Positions 25,304 to 37,518 are shown, counted from the first letter of the stretch. The stretch is DNA of 64,000 nt from Cryptomeria japonica (GCF_030272615.1 NC_081412.1:143492247-143556246), one strand, 5' to 3'. Notes: a model not told the origin generated them from the sequence alone. Numbers and translations are program-made.

Positions 25304-25609
25304 AATCTCAAAAGTTGAAGTTCAAACCAGGCCTTCGGTCCTTGATAACATTGAAAGCTAGCAGGTTTTCAATAATGATAATGATATTTTAAGGTTCTTA
25401 ACTTGTGTGGAATAGTATGAAAATAAAGAGATTGGTTTTGTTGCCTTTGTACAAACAGAGGATGAAAAAGAGACAATCTTTGGGAAGGAGGTTATTCAAT
25501 TGAAGACAAATAAAATTCCTAGAGGATTGGTTGTTCTGGAAAGGTTGTTTGATAATCAAGATAAGGCCAAGGATGCTACCATTGCCACACACCCTAAGGA
25601 TTTAGAATA

Positions 25610-26473
25610 AATTAACCTTGGGATGGAAGGAGCCCCAGAAAAGGTGTATATTGGAAAGAAAATGTCACCCAAGGTAAGAAAAATGTTGATTGATTTGTTA
25701 AGGAAGTATAAACATGTCTTTGCTTGGTCATATGATGACCTGAAAGCTTATAGGGAGGATTTATTTCAACATGAGATTCCTTTGAAGGAGAATGCTAAGC
25801 CCTTTAGACAGAAGCAAAGACCTATTAATCCAACATTGGCACCCAAGATGCAAGAAGAATTAGTCAAGCTGAGGGACATTGGAATCATAAAACCAATCAG
25901 ACATTCGTCATGTGTTTCTAAAATTGGTACCTGTGAGAAAAAATAATGGAGATATCAGATTGTGTGTCAATTTTAGGAATTTGAATATATCTTCATTGAA
26001 AGATAACTATCGATTGCTTAATATGGAAGCAATGTTGCAAAGGGTCACAGTTTATGAGCTTTTTTCTATGATGGATGGATTTTTAGGGTATAACTAGGTA
26101 ATGGTTAAATAATCAAAGTGGTACAAGACAATATTTACTATGCCTTGGGGAACTTATGTTTATGTAAGGTTGCCTTTTGGCTTAACAAACGTAGGAGCAA
26201 CATTTCAAAGAGCAATTGATGTTGCATTTTCTGATATTATGAATGTTTTCTTAGTTGTATATCAGGATGATTTAACATATTCTAGGAAGGAAGATGATCA
26301 TTGTGGTCACCTTGAAAAAAAATTCAACAGGGCTGTTGAATATGGAACATCTTTAAACCCAAAGAAGTGTTCTTTTGGGGTAACCGAAGGTAAACTGTTG
26401 GGTCATATTGTTTTAAGAGATGGTGTAAGGATTGACCCAGAAAGGGTAGCAACAATCAATAAAGTCCCTTAGC
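25610..26473 (+). pseudogene. T1 reverse transcriptase
   Basis: Blocks in order: VFAWSYDDLKAYREDLFQH, PFRQKQRPINPTLAPKMQEE, GDIRLCVNFRNLN, LFSMMDGFLGYN, LPFGLTNVGATFQRA, and the catalytic VVYQDDLTYS, followed by NPKKCSFGVTEGKLLGHIV. A frame shift lies near 25915-25930. TAG stops at 26095 (GYN-stop-V) and 26470 are at positions where the family has Gln. Confidence 0.9.
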
Positions 26474-27060
26474 CCAAGACAGTGAAAGGCATTCAATCAT
26501 TCTTTGGGCAAATCAATTTTCTTAGGAGGCTTGTCACTAACTTTTCTGAAATCAATAAACTCATTTCCAAGATGTTAAAAAAGGGCGCAAAGTTAGAATG
26601 GGAAGGAGAGCCAGCCAAGGCCTTTTAGGGATATCAAGCAAGCTATTAAGAATGTACCTATTTTGGAAACACCCAATTATGACAAACCTATGCAAATATT
26701 TTCATTTGCATCTTTTCATACTATTGTTGTTGTCTTGTTGCAAAAGAATTTAGAGGGTTTTGAACAACCCATAGCATTTTTTAGTAAGTCCTTGCAGGCG
26801 GCATAATTGAAGTATGATTTAAATGAAAAACAAGCTTATGCACTAGTAAAGGTAGTAAAAGCATTTAGGATTTACCTAATGGGAGCCACAGTGGTTGCAT
26901 ATGTGCCTAGTGCTACAATCAAAGATATTTTTACTCGGTAGGAAGTATCTAGAAGGAGATGTGGATGGATCAACAGGATCCTGGAATTTGATATTGATAT
27001 TCAAATCACTAAATTAGTGAGAGGGATAGGATTGGCCAAATTAATGACTCAAAGTAATTT
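26474..27060 (+). pseudogene. T1 degenerate original RNase H
   Basis: Downstream of RT the family's native RNase H can be followed (SFFGQINFLRRLV, PILETPNYDKPM, EQPIAFF, DLNEKQAYALVKVVKAFRIY). Its first catalytic Asp is missing: the expected D-A-S pattern is FASFHTIVVVLLQ. This agrees with functional replacement by the RNase H at 24885-25303. Frame changes and stops are present. Confidence 0.75.
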
Positions 27061-28387
27061 GGATGCAAATCAGATAAATATTATAGAGAAGGAACATAGA
27101 GCTTATGTTTGTGATATGGATGGTTGTGAGTTGTATGATGATATCATATACTACTTGCAGAAAATGAAATGTCCTGAAGATATGGCTGATAATAAAAAGA
27201 GGACATTGAAATTACATGCTATAAAATATGCCATTGTTAATGGAAAATTTTGGTGGAGGAACAGTGATGGTGTCATGTTAAAATGTGTTGATCATGATCA
27301 AGCTCACAAGTTGTTGTCAAAAATGCATGGTGGAGTTTGCAGAGGGTATTATATAACCAAGAAAACTACACACAAGGTATTAAGGGTCGGGTTTTGGTGG
27401 CCACCAATTTTGAAGGATGCACATAAGTTAGTCAAAAGATGCGATCCATGCCAAAGGTTTGCAGGAAAATTAAAATTTTCAGGAAATCTACCATTGAAAC
27501 CTGTAAATGTGTAGGCTCCATTCTAGCAATGGGGTATAGACTTTATTGGAGAAATAGCATGTAAGTCTAGTGGTGGCCACTCTTGGATCTTGGTGGCTAC
27601 TGACTATTTCACTAAGTGGGTTGAAGCTATACCTACTAAGAAGGCAACAAGTAAGGTGGTGATTGATTTTCTCTTAAACAATGTATTGATTAGATTTGGA
27701 TGTCCAGAAAGAATAGTCTCTGACAATGCTATGATTTTTAGGTCAGAGTAATATGAAGATTTTTGCGACAAATATGGTATCCATATTTCATACTCATCAC
27801 CTTACCACCCATAGGGAAATGGACAAGCTGAATCAAGCAATAAGAGCTTGATGAAAATTATTAAAAGAATCTTGGAGAAAAATAGAAGGGCTTGGGATTC
27901 AAAGTTAAAATTGGTAGTTTGGCCAGACAGAGTGAAAGTTAAGAAAGCAATAGGATGTGCACCTTTTGACTTGGTGTATGGTATGTGCACAAGATTACCT
28001 CAGAACAATTTGATAGAAATGTATAAGTTTTTCCAAACTTATGACAGTGATATAGATGACAATATGCAGTTGAGGGTTGAAGCTTTGATGGAATTGGATG
28101 AAACTAGAAGAGAAGCTAACACCAGAAATGCAAAATTACAGATGTAAGTAAAAAACTTGTATGAAAAAAGAGCAACTATAAGGACTTTTCAAGCTAATGA
28201 TTTGGTTCTGATGTGGAATGCCAGATTAAAAGATAATGGAAAACATGGCAAGTTTGATGCCATTTTCCTTGGCCCATATTTGATCCAGAGCAAGTGGGGA
28301 GAAGATTCATATTTTCTCCAAGATATAAATGGTGATACTCTTGAATTGCATGTTCATGGAAAATTCCTAAAGCTATACTTTTCTTAA
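27017..28387 (+). pseudogene. T1 integrase
   Basis: The zinc-binding region includes HGGVCRGYYITKKTTH and RCDPCQRF; the Tyr after CRG sits where His is usual in this family. The catalytic triad is visible: WGIDFIGEIA (Asp), IVSDNAMIF (Asp) and GNGQAESSNK (Glu). The C-terminus ends with LVLMWNARLKDNGKHGKF and LELHVHGKFLKLYFS, with no chromodomain. One frame covers the whole region, broken by TAG stops near 27512, 27524 and 27812 and others near 27750 and 28145. Confidence 0.88.
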
Positions 28388-29939
28388 AGTGGTTATTTTT
28401 TCCATCAGCATTAGTTTAGGTTTTGTACATTAGTGTAGCTTCTTTTCTGTTGAATTTGCCTTGTCTAGGTAACTTCTTTTTAGTCTGCTCTGCAAAATGG
28501 TCTGCTTCACCAAAGATTTTGTATTCTTGCTTTATTCCAGTGAAATGAACATCCCCAAGTAGAGCCACTAATAATCCTAAAAATGATGGTGCAAAATATT
28601 CTTATGCCTTGGTAAGTTTTTTTATCATTCATAATTATTTTGTTCTCTATTCTTGCCCTTGGAGTTTAGGGTTTTAGGGTTTTATGCATTTTGATTAAAT
28701 TTTGTCAAAAACCCTAATCTAGTTATAATTCAGTGTTACTTTTCTCCACTTAAAACCAAGGGTCGGTTGCTATCAGCGGGGCCATTTTTTTTCCTAGGTA
28801 TTAAGTTATTTTCAGCTGGTCCCTTTATTGTTTTTCCTAAGTTTACACGCAGAACTATCCTATGCAGATCCTATTTAATATTTTTCTGCCAGCACCAAAA
28901 TTTTCTTGTCTAAAGTCTCATATATTTTGTCAATGACCTTATGGTAAACCATGAGCAGATCCTATGGTTCATGCAACCCCACGATTGAAAGTGCAAGGAA
29001 GATAAGGACCGCAGAATCATGAGATGATGCCATGTGCCCTCAACAGAGAAGGGTGAGCCGGTGGTTTGACTTTTCAAATCTCTGATGTTATTGGCTCCCA
29101 ATGGGTAAAATCTGAGCTAATAAAGGTACATGTTTATGCATGTGGTAAAATTAAATGATGATGTTTTAATCCCAATCCAAGAAGAGCTTGAGAGTTAGCG
29201 GCCATTGTTAAGTGCTCGACACGACTTATAGGTAAAGTGTGAATAGATTCAACGGCCCTCATAACCCCATGAAGGAAGATGCAAGGGGGTTAAGGACCAC
29301 GAAATCATGAGATGATACCAAATATCCAAGGCACGCCAAGAAAAGTTGATGGTGGAGTCAATGACTGAGGAGATGTAAGTGGTGAGTTGGATATGTCGTG
29401 TCATGCTTAGGATGGACACACTTGCCACATGCGATGGTCAATTTTAGATTGACTAAAGATGATCGTGCAATGTACCATTATGAAAGATGATCAATGGTTC
29501 AATTTTAAACTTATTTCAAATGCAAGTTAGAGCCATTTTTTCACTCGTGCAAGCAGTAATAGTAGATGAGATAGTGGCATTTCATTCCAGACAATAATAA
29601 AAGAACTCTCAAAGCTATTTTCAATTCATAAAGTGATTCATAGTGATTCAGAAGATATCCCTAAAGCTGATGAAGATTGAGATGGGTTCTTGCAGTGTAG
29701 GATTTCTATTCCCCTGGTATTTACAAATCAGTGTGTTGTTAAAACACCCCTTCTTTGTTCCCTAAATAATTGAAGTGTGAATTGTGTGAGTAATTATAGG
29801 GAAAATCTCACAAATTGTTCTAGGGTTTAGAATTTGACAAGAATTCTCATATTCTTGTGTTATTCTTGAGATTTTTGTGTCGAATCCTAGTTTCCTTTCC
29901 CTCTTGTGGTTAAGTGATAGAAACCCTAGTTGGGTAAGA

Positions 29940-32900
29940 TTTCTCCCTTATGAAAACATTCTGGACAAACTGAGTATTTGAAGAGATCTTTTTGATGATT
30001 TTCTCAACCAATTAAAGCCCTCGACTAATGACAAGTACCAAGGGCAAAAATTTGTTCACGATAAAACCCTAGGAGAAGGTTTGACTAATAAAGTGTACCA
30101 CTTGATGGATGCTAGGGTACAAATGACTAGGATAGATATGTTTAAATTATGGTATGGACAGAGGAATTTACAATCCATATTCTCAAGTGTCTATCAATAT
30201 GATGGGTAAATTAGTGGTGTCGAATGTGTTCATGGATGTCGACCTACTCAAGGTTGTTGCAAATAGATATGAACCTATTTCAAGGGTTATAAGGGGAAAT
30301 GAAGGAGAGATTTAGTTGACAAATTAGGAGAGAGGAATTCCAGGAGATCTTTGACTTGTGTGAACCATCTGCTAACCTGGTATAAGTAGATTTAAATGAA
30401 TTGAAGGTAGAGTATTATAGAATGAAAGGTTTTATTAGAACTCACTTTCTTCCAATTCATTTGGCAAAAGTAAGACAAACAAATTACTACATTGGCCCTT
30501 GTTTAGAGCAGTCTTTTCCCATTAGTGCTTTTGCTCCCTATTTTCAGGCTACTTTTTCTCTCTATGTCAGTTTTTGGGTTTCAATCTAATTATAGTTATG
30601 TCACCTGATTTTATGTATATGGCTATGCAAATTCAACATCCAGATTAACAATGATTTTTTACTTCGCCTCATACCTTGAAGACAAGATACATGAGGGGTT
30701 GCAGGATGTTAAGAATGAAGTGTCTAACACTCATTTCTACTGGTATTCCTTGCTCATGCATATGTTCTTGTATCAGAATACATATTAGTTTGAAGGCACT
30801 ATGTTCCTAAAAAGAACAATTGACAATAATGAAATTACAATGTAGCTTTGGAGCATGGATATATCTTGGGACAAACAGGGGGCTAGCTTTATAAGCCTTG
30901 ATAATAACTTTGCTTCTAGGTTAAGGAAAAGATTGATAGTGAACCCACCAAGGATTCCCATGGAGTTACATGATTTTGTAAGGCCTAAGGAGAGGTTGAC
31001 ACTTCTGAAGATTAAGCACAATTGAGGGGATTTCATCCCTTATCCTATTAGCATTATTATTAGATTTTATGGTTTCTCTGGTCAGCCACATGTATTACCA
31101 TTTAATGTTCCTTTGAGAATGGGTTTTTCTTAAGTAATGTGGTAGATAGGGTGCATCCATGATAAGGAATTAAAGGGAAGAAGAAAAGGAGTAATTTTCA
31201 CTAATTATACTATCATCCAATATTTTGTGATTTTAAAACGAGGATATGAGCATTTTGACAAGTTCTTTGCACCATATCATTTAGGGGTTAGCACAGCTAG
31301 ACATAGTCACCCAGAGGGGTTCTACAACATATTCAGGGCAAGAATAAAAGGAGGCCTTTTTCCTCATGAACATAATTTCCCTGAGGATATAATTAGAAAT
31401 GATTTTCATTTCATAACTCAGGATTGGAGGAAAGAGAAATGGATATCTTTTAGGAAGTTATGGGCTCTAATTTAGAAAATGAATACAAGCTATAATCCAA
31501 CAAAATATTTCACTCTATTTGTGCTAAAGTTGATTTTTTTATGAACAATTTTGATGAATTGTTTCTTATATTGAAGGAGAAGAGGGCCAAACATGAAGAG
31601 GTTCATGGTTGACAAGTTGAAAGAAGAGATGTATAGCATCCAACGCCCATCACGGTGGAGGAATCAGTTTTGATTCATCAAATGAGGATGCAACAGCTAG
31701 GCTCACAACCTCCTATACCTCAAAGAATAGATAGCCTCATAGAAGAGAGACCTATTTATGAGCCCTCTCAAAAGAGGGCAAGAGAAGAAACAAGTGGTGA
31801 AGAAGAGAGTAGTAGTGACAATGGAGAATTGGTGAGGAGAAAAGGTAAAAGGATAATGAAGATAGAGCCTCCCCCAAAGGTGCAAGTTAAGCCTTTTAAA
31901 GGAGTCACAATCATTGATCTTGAAGATTTAGATAGATGTCCTTCACCATCACATATGCCCTATTCACTTTTAAGGCAAGTTGAAGAACAAATAGGGGAAG
32001 ATACTTTAATAGTAACGAGTGTAGAGATGCAAATTGGTATTCCTCTTGTGCCTCCTATTTTGGAGTTGTACCTCACCCCTTTGGATATTCAAGGTAGAGC
32101 TTTCAGGGATGTAAGGAAGGAGGCAAGTGATAAATTTCTTGAGGATGATGCTTTTGTAAGAACCCCGGGCTTCCTGCAATTAGTGTGGAAAATGAAAATA
32201 GAAGAATTTAAGAAGAGAAGTGCCAAGAGAAAAGATCAGAGGCCAGATAGGTCTGAACATGAAGATCGGGAAGAAGTTAAGAATGAGATGATGGAAGAGT
32301 TCAAGAAAATTACTGCAGATGAGGGCAGGATGATTGTAAATCAGGCTAGAGTCCTAATTTTACCAGAATGGGATATAGAAGATGCAGTGGCCTTTGATGC
32401 AATTAGGAAATCAAAGGACCAAAAATTAGGTTAAGAGGAAGAAGCAAGGTTGGCATTAAAAGGATCAGATTTTGTAGATGATTATGCAACTTTGGAAATA
32501 TGGGCCTTAGAGGGAGGACCTAGAAAGCCCAACATTGGTGACATAAATCCCAACTTAAGGGGTGGCCTTATTATAAAAAGAGCATCTGACACATCAAGTG
32601 TGGAAGCGACAAAGTTGAATGTCGTTGTCACCAAATTTTCTCATGAAACTTCAAAGAGAGAAGCCTTGGAAAAGGCAGAGCTAATGAGAAAATTTGACAA
32701 GCTTTTCAATGATTATAATGCAATTCAATAGAGGTGTGTAGATTTGCAAACCAAAGTGCAAATTCTTGAGCAAAGACATATAAGTGTATCCTCTTCTACA
32801 CTTACAAGGAAATCAGTGCCATCAACATCCAGGTCATCGCCTGTTACCCATGAAGAAGAAGCAATTCAACCTGGCAGCAATGTTGATATCACCAATATAT

Positions 32901-33678
32901 CATTGGTACCATATGATGATGACGAGCTTGAAACTACTAGATCTACTGATCCAGCTAAGGCCCACTTCTTGGAGAAGATTATTGAATTAGAAAATAAGGT
33001 GAAGGAATCAAGAGATCAGTCATCTTGGAAACAAAAGGAGATAGTTATCTCAATGCTAACTCATTTAAATGAAAAAGTTGATAGTACACTTAATAGCATT
33101 CATGCTTTGTATTCTTTATTATTTGATGATATTCAGAAATTTAATAATGATAAGGAGATGGTGGTTCCCTTGTTCACAAAATGGTTGCAAATGGGAAACA
33201 AGCTTAGAATAATGTGTAAGGCCTCCAAATATCATGTTGAGAGGCCACCTACACTCTAGCCAGCTTATTTGTTGGTAAAGTCAATGCAAGAGGCCCAAAT
33301 TTTACCAAAAAATATATACAAAGAAAGATAAGGGAGTTGATGAGAAATTTGAATGAGCTGAGTGAAACATTTCTACTAGATATTGAGGATGAAAATGGGG
33401 CAATTAAGCCTTTATAATTTTGGAAAGAAGAGGCAGGGAGAGTCATCAGCACCCAAGTAGAGTTGATTTGTGAAGGGTTGAACATTGATATGTTGGAGGA
33501 TAGCATGGACAAAATTATTGCCATAGGGTCATTTTTTGAATCTTTTGGAAGAGAGGCAAATCAAGTAGTCGTTAAATACACTCCATATAGACCTAAAGCT
33601 GATGAAGTCATGAGTTATGAATGGCCATCTAATGAAGAGTACAAAGGATGGAGTAAGACATATTTGAATGATGAATAA
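29940..33678 (+). pseudogene. LTR-encoded protein, 3' LTR copy
   Basis: This is the collinear counterpart of 4028-19574 without insertions, about 3.7 kb or 1,200 codons. The start codon is lost (ATTTCT where the 5' copy has ATGGCT). The longest open part is 31655-32434 (259 codons), holding PIYEPSQKRAREETSGEE, RRKGKRIM and LTPLDIQGRA. The C-terminus ends NEEYKGWSKTYLNDE at the stop 33676-33678. Stops at 31473, 32729 and 33257 are TAG where the 5' copy has CAG, so the parent was open there. The product is unknown; composition (charged, helical, no signal peptide or membrane segment seen) suggests a nuclear or cytoplasmic protein. Confidence 0.7.
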
Positions 33679-33874
33679 GGATTGTAAATAGTTTGATATA
33701 ATTATTTTTGTCTTCTAGTGGCAGATATCTTTCTAAACTGGAACAAGAGCAAGAGTGGTAACATGCATCATGAATATCGGAGAAGAGGCCATAGTGTTGT
33801 AACAAACTTCGGGTAGGTTTAATCATCCTGATGACATGTGTCTGTTGGCCTGAAGCTTGTTTTCTCCCTTGTTT

Positions 33875-33884
33875 TATATAAAAG
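33875..33884 (+). promoter_or_regulatory. T1 LTR TATA-like box
   Basis: TATATAAAAG lies about 200 bp downstream of the LTR-encoded frame and about 1 kb before the LTR end. The 5' copy has TCTATAAAAT at 19808-19817. If used, the whole coding region lies in U3. Confidence 0.5.
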
Positions 33885-34893
33885 GGAAATCAAGGCCATG
33901 AGAAATGGTTCCAAAATCTATGAATAGGGTCTCTTTGTGTAGGTCTGATATGCAGGATTTGGTTCCAATTTTGAGAAGTCATGAGTAAATAGTGGAGAAT
34001 TGTAATGTCATTTTGTAGAGAAAAATAGGAGATGGTCATTAGTTTCAAATTTCAAATGGGTTTTCCTGTAAATGAAATGTATTCGGTTGTTTGATAGAAG
34101 ATATCTTTTGAAGTGAATACAAATATAATTTCAAATCCTTACTCTCTTGTGTACGATTTTATTTTCTCTTGGGTCAATGGGATCAAGGGTTTTATTTGTT
34201 CGTTACATTGTTGTGATGTGTGTAATTTTTCATTTCATGCTTTAATCCAAGGGGTTAATTAAAATGCTTGAATGAGATTACAGAGGGGTAAAGCTTGTAC
34301 TAGGATTTGATAAGTAGTTTGGGTAAGAGATTGCAGATAAAAGGATATTGTAATGTAGTATGGTTTAAGATTTGATCAACTATTAGATAAATTTCTATCA
34401 AGTTCCAATGATATTTCAGAAACTCAGAGCCCAATGGAGTAAGGCACTGGTATATGCTAGCAGGTGTCAATAGTTTATCAATTTCTTGTTTGTTTCACTT
34501 GTCATTTGTCATAAATCATTAAAGTCAAGACATATTTCCAAGTTTTTATGTACGTTTGAGTTGTCCTACTATCTCATGCTCCAAATAAGGTCGAAAATCA
34601 CTGAAGAATTCACCATTCTTGAACATTCTCCTTGTTGTTGAGCCTGTATATAAGATTATATGCTTTGTTTTATCATAATTCATGAGTGTGTCATAGAGAT
34701 CATAAATTTTCTAAGGGATTACCCTCTCGAGTCTTGCAGAGCTGAAAGTGTAGAAGGATTTGTAAATCCTTGTCGCAATGGTCCAAGTCTAAAGGATATT
34801 AATGATAGTTGGAAGTGGTTTTCCTTAGGTATTTTAAGGAATCAACTTGGTTTCTTCCTTGTTGCAGTGTAAACCCATTTCTGGGAACCAACA

Positions 34894-34898
34894 CCTTA
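34894..34898. repeat. Target-site duplication of T1, right copy (CCTTA)
   Basis: Matches 2651-2655. Confidence 0.9.
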
Positions 34899-35820
34899 AC
34901 CCACTTGTGCTCCATCCACATAATTTGCCACATGAATTCAATAAATGCTAGACTTGGGGAGATAGTGAGTGGTGGATATATGTGGTGACTAAGGGTATCC
35001 AGACACCTTGATGATTGTGTAGTCTGAATACAGTAAAAAAATCTTCAAAATTGTGGGCAAATGCACCCTCAGGAAATTGCACATTTTTTGGTTTGAGATC
35101 CCTAACCCTTATACCTTTGCAATGTCCTTAGGGAGCCTTGTGGTCTTATACCCACACCATCCTAATACTTTCATTGCAAAATGATAAAAGAATTGAGAAT
35201 TATTGGACCATCTTGACCTCTTGTCCCAAACTTGGGTCCATCTCTGAACTAGCCATTTACCACCTTCATCGGTATCAAACATGGTAATCTTTAAGGATGT
35301 ATCCCATTTTTCTATCTTATTTTAAAAAAGAATCAAATGGCATAGCAAACAATAATATCTAAAATCTAGAGGGATTTTCTCATCCTTTGCATTCATCAGT
35401 CCCTCATCCAGCTTCTCTTGAATGTATGTAGCATAATCATACAACTCATTAGGCTTAGGGTATTGGATATCCATGGCCACCATCATGAAATCCTCTAGCA
35501 TCTTACACCAACCTACCACAGTCAATTCCTAGAACCTAGTAGAGGGCACAAAAGCTCCTTACAAAGTAACCCTCAAATGTTACTAAGTCAGATGGTTCCT
35601 TCTCAATGTTCAAAATATAATTATTCCTCATTTGATACATCCTTTTTCTGTAATGGGCTATCTCTTCACTTCTCAAAAAATCCTTCTTGAGGGTATACTT
35701 TGTCTCCATCCTTCTCATGTCAATTGGCTTGAAGGCACTTTTGTTTAGACCAAAACATTGAATGATGGTATCCCTAGCTACATCAACCAAAATGTGCCCA
35801 ATAGTTGTTCTCATTGTCAT
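34899..35820 (-). pseudogene. Decayed relative of the T1 LTR-encoded protein, N-terminal half
   Basis: Minus-strand frames at 35536-35820 and 35322-35525 read through MDIQYPKPNELYDYATYIQE and KLDEGLMNAKD. These correspond to MQIQHPD...FAAYLEEKIH and ERLQDVKNK in the T1 LTR (4699-4800). Further down, frames remain recognisable but broken. T1 inserted between this half and 1046-2650. The similarity is at protein level only; the DNA is not alignable by eye. The left end of the homology abuts a copia fragment. Confidence 0.5.
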
Positions 35821-35821
35821 A

Positions 35822-36140
35822 CTTATTCATACTTGATTCAAGAGCATTGCATCATATGGCTTATTCAGGGAGTATATTTTCCTCATTTGGGTCTTGTTCA
35901 TCACCACATATCCTGATGGCTAACAAGAAATATATTTGTGGGAAGAGATTATTGGTGTATATGATGGAGCATTCAATTATGCTCTTTTTGTGCCTTCATT
36001 GTCAACCAATATCATTTGTACCTATTAGATCACACATAGTGGAATAGGAAAGAGTGTTGATTTCACACCATATTCTACCATCATTTATGATTTGCAAGGT
36101 GATCCCATAATACCGGGTTACACTTTTTGGTAGATACTGA
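35822..36140 (+). pseudogene. Copia pol scrap: protease and pre-integrase region
   Basis: The plus strand encodes LDSRALHHMAYSGSIFSSF, a changed form of the copia protease motif D-S-G-A-x-H-H-M, then after a frame shift VPSLSTNI, and a DLQGDPII stretch typical of the region before the integrase. Nothing else of that element is visible here. It belongs to an older layer than N2. Confidence 0.7.
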
Positions 36141-36628
36141 TTTTTGCTGAAGCCATACAATTTTTATGAAAATATAATGATTTAAGCCTTGAGAGGTTCC
36201 ATTTGAAGTAATTAATTGAAGAGAGTTAGATCAAAGCCTCTTAGACCAAAATGTCATGGATAGAACCTCTCTAATCTTAAATCATACCTACAATGGACTC
36301 TCTTTCACACCTATCAAAATGTTGATAAAAATCCACTTTTACTTTAGCTTTTGGGGGGTCAAATGAATTCATTTAGAATTTTTTGTTTTGTAAGCATATA
36401 ATACTTATTATAAGCTATCCAATAGTATAATTTTATTAATAGATTTATGTTTTATTTCTTATGAATGTAGTTTTTTCATTGAAAATTAAGGGTTGTGTTT
36501 CACACATGTAGAAAAATTGAAAAATAGAGAAAAAATTGTAAAACATATATTTTCCCTAGGTGTTGGTATCCTCATTTTAACAAAAAAGAGGTTAATTCAA
36601 ATGCATACAAATAAATTTTTTCATTATA
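36141..36628. other. AT-rich spacer without recognisable feature
   Basis: I see no supported frame, repeat end or RNA gene. It runs up to the N2 target duplication. Confidence 0.5.
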
Positions 36629-36633
36629 GAATA
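36629..36633. repeat. Target-site duplication of N2, left copy (GAATA)
   Basis: GAATA recurs at 58237-58241 directly after the N2 right LTR. Confidence 0.9.
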
Positions 36634-37517
36634 TGTTGGCAATTGACACTCATTTGATTGCTTTCATATGTTATCATTGATGGCAACATGTTCTAGCTTC
36701 ATTCTTTGGTTTGATACTTCACCGACAGACACTTCACCGGCAGGTATCTTCATTGGTAGGAAGGACTCTATGGGTACCAGTATAGGAGGTCAACATCATT
36801 GGGAGATCCAGAAATCGACAATTTATTTTGTTATTTATGTATATATGTAATGAGCCAACATGTATAGTTATTTTTGTAATATAAGTCGGCATGAGTCATG
36901 AAGGACTGTAAGGGTATATAGGTTAGTTGTTAGATCATTTTCAGATATGATGTAGAGTATGATGTTTGTAATGTGAAGATCATGTGTATGAGGTCATTTA
37001 TGTTTGAGATCAATATTGTGTAATGATTTGTAGATGATTTTAGATGTGATGGTTATTTTGATAAGGGTTTAGGTTTCAGAACTGGAACAGTCAGAGCTTG
37101 AACCGGAACTCAATTAGGCATAGCACATGCATTAAATGAGTTTAGTTTTATGTTTTCTTATTTAAAGTGATTGTAGTCAGTGAGACTCCTTTGTGTTGAG
37201 TAGTGTGCTCTAGGTGGTAAGCCTTCCTGCATGTGTAGGCCCCCATATTATGTAATATATTTTCATATGGCCAGTGGATTGAAATTGTGGGTCACAAATC
37301 TCACTGTGGTTTTTCCTCTTTGAGGTTTTCCACATATAAACTCTCTATATTGTGGTATTCATTTGTGTGATTGGTTCATTGATTTCTTTACTTCTTTCAA
37401 TTATATATGTACCGGTATACCGGTTGGTGAATGCATGTTATAATAAGGTTAAAATTAAACATTCCAGCAGAACATTGATTCACCCTCCCCCCCTCTCAGT
37501 ATTCTTGGATTCCAACA
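36634..37517 (+). repeat. N2 5' LTR, 884 bp
   Basis: Starts TGTTGGCAATTGACACTC and ends TTGGATTCCAACA. It contains GTGGTTTTTCCTCTTTGAGG near 37305 and the U5 tract ATTCACCCTCCCCCCCTCTC near 37478. It pairs with 57349-58236. Confidence 0.92.
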
Positions 37518-37518
37518 A

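Larger units (their letters stand above)
2656..34893 (+). mobile_element. T1: Tat/Ogre-type Ty3 LTR retrotransposon with giant LTRs
   Basis: This is a full-length element with two direct LTRs of about 6.3 kb, matching target duplications, a primer-binding site at 20824-20842 and a coding order of gag, protease, archaeal-type RNase H, reverse transcriptase, degenerate RNase H and integrase on the plus strand. Without G1 and N1 it would be about 20.4 kb. The PBS type, the extra RNase H and the very long LTRs all point to the Tat/Ogre group of non-chromodomain Ty3 elements. The LTRs themselves contain a long coding region, which I do not recognise from described families. LTR copies differ visibly by substitutions and small indels, and all frames carry stops, so this is an old, dead copy. 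Confidence 0.9.
28569..34893 (+). repeat. T1 3' LTR, 6,325 bp, uninterrupted
   Basis: Begins TAATAATCC (the TG start mutated to TA) and ends GGAACCAACA, followed by CCTTA. It matches the three pieces of the 5' LTR over its full length with clear but moderate divergence. Upstream, at 28388-28568, there is only a short untranslated stretch without a convincing polypurine tract. Confidence 0.92.
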
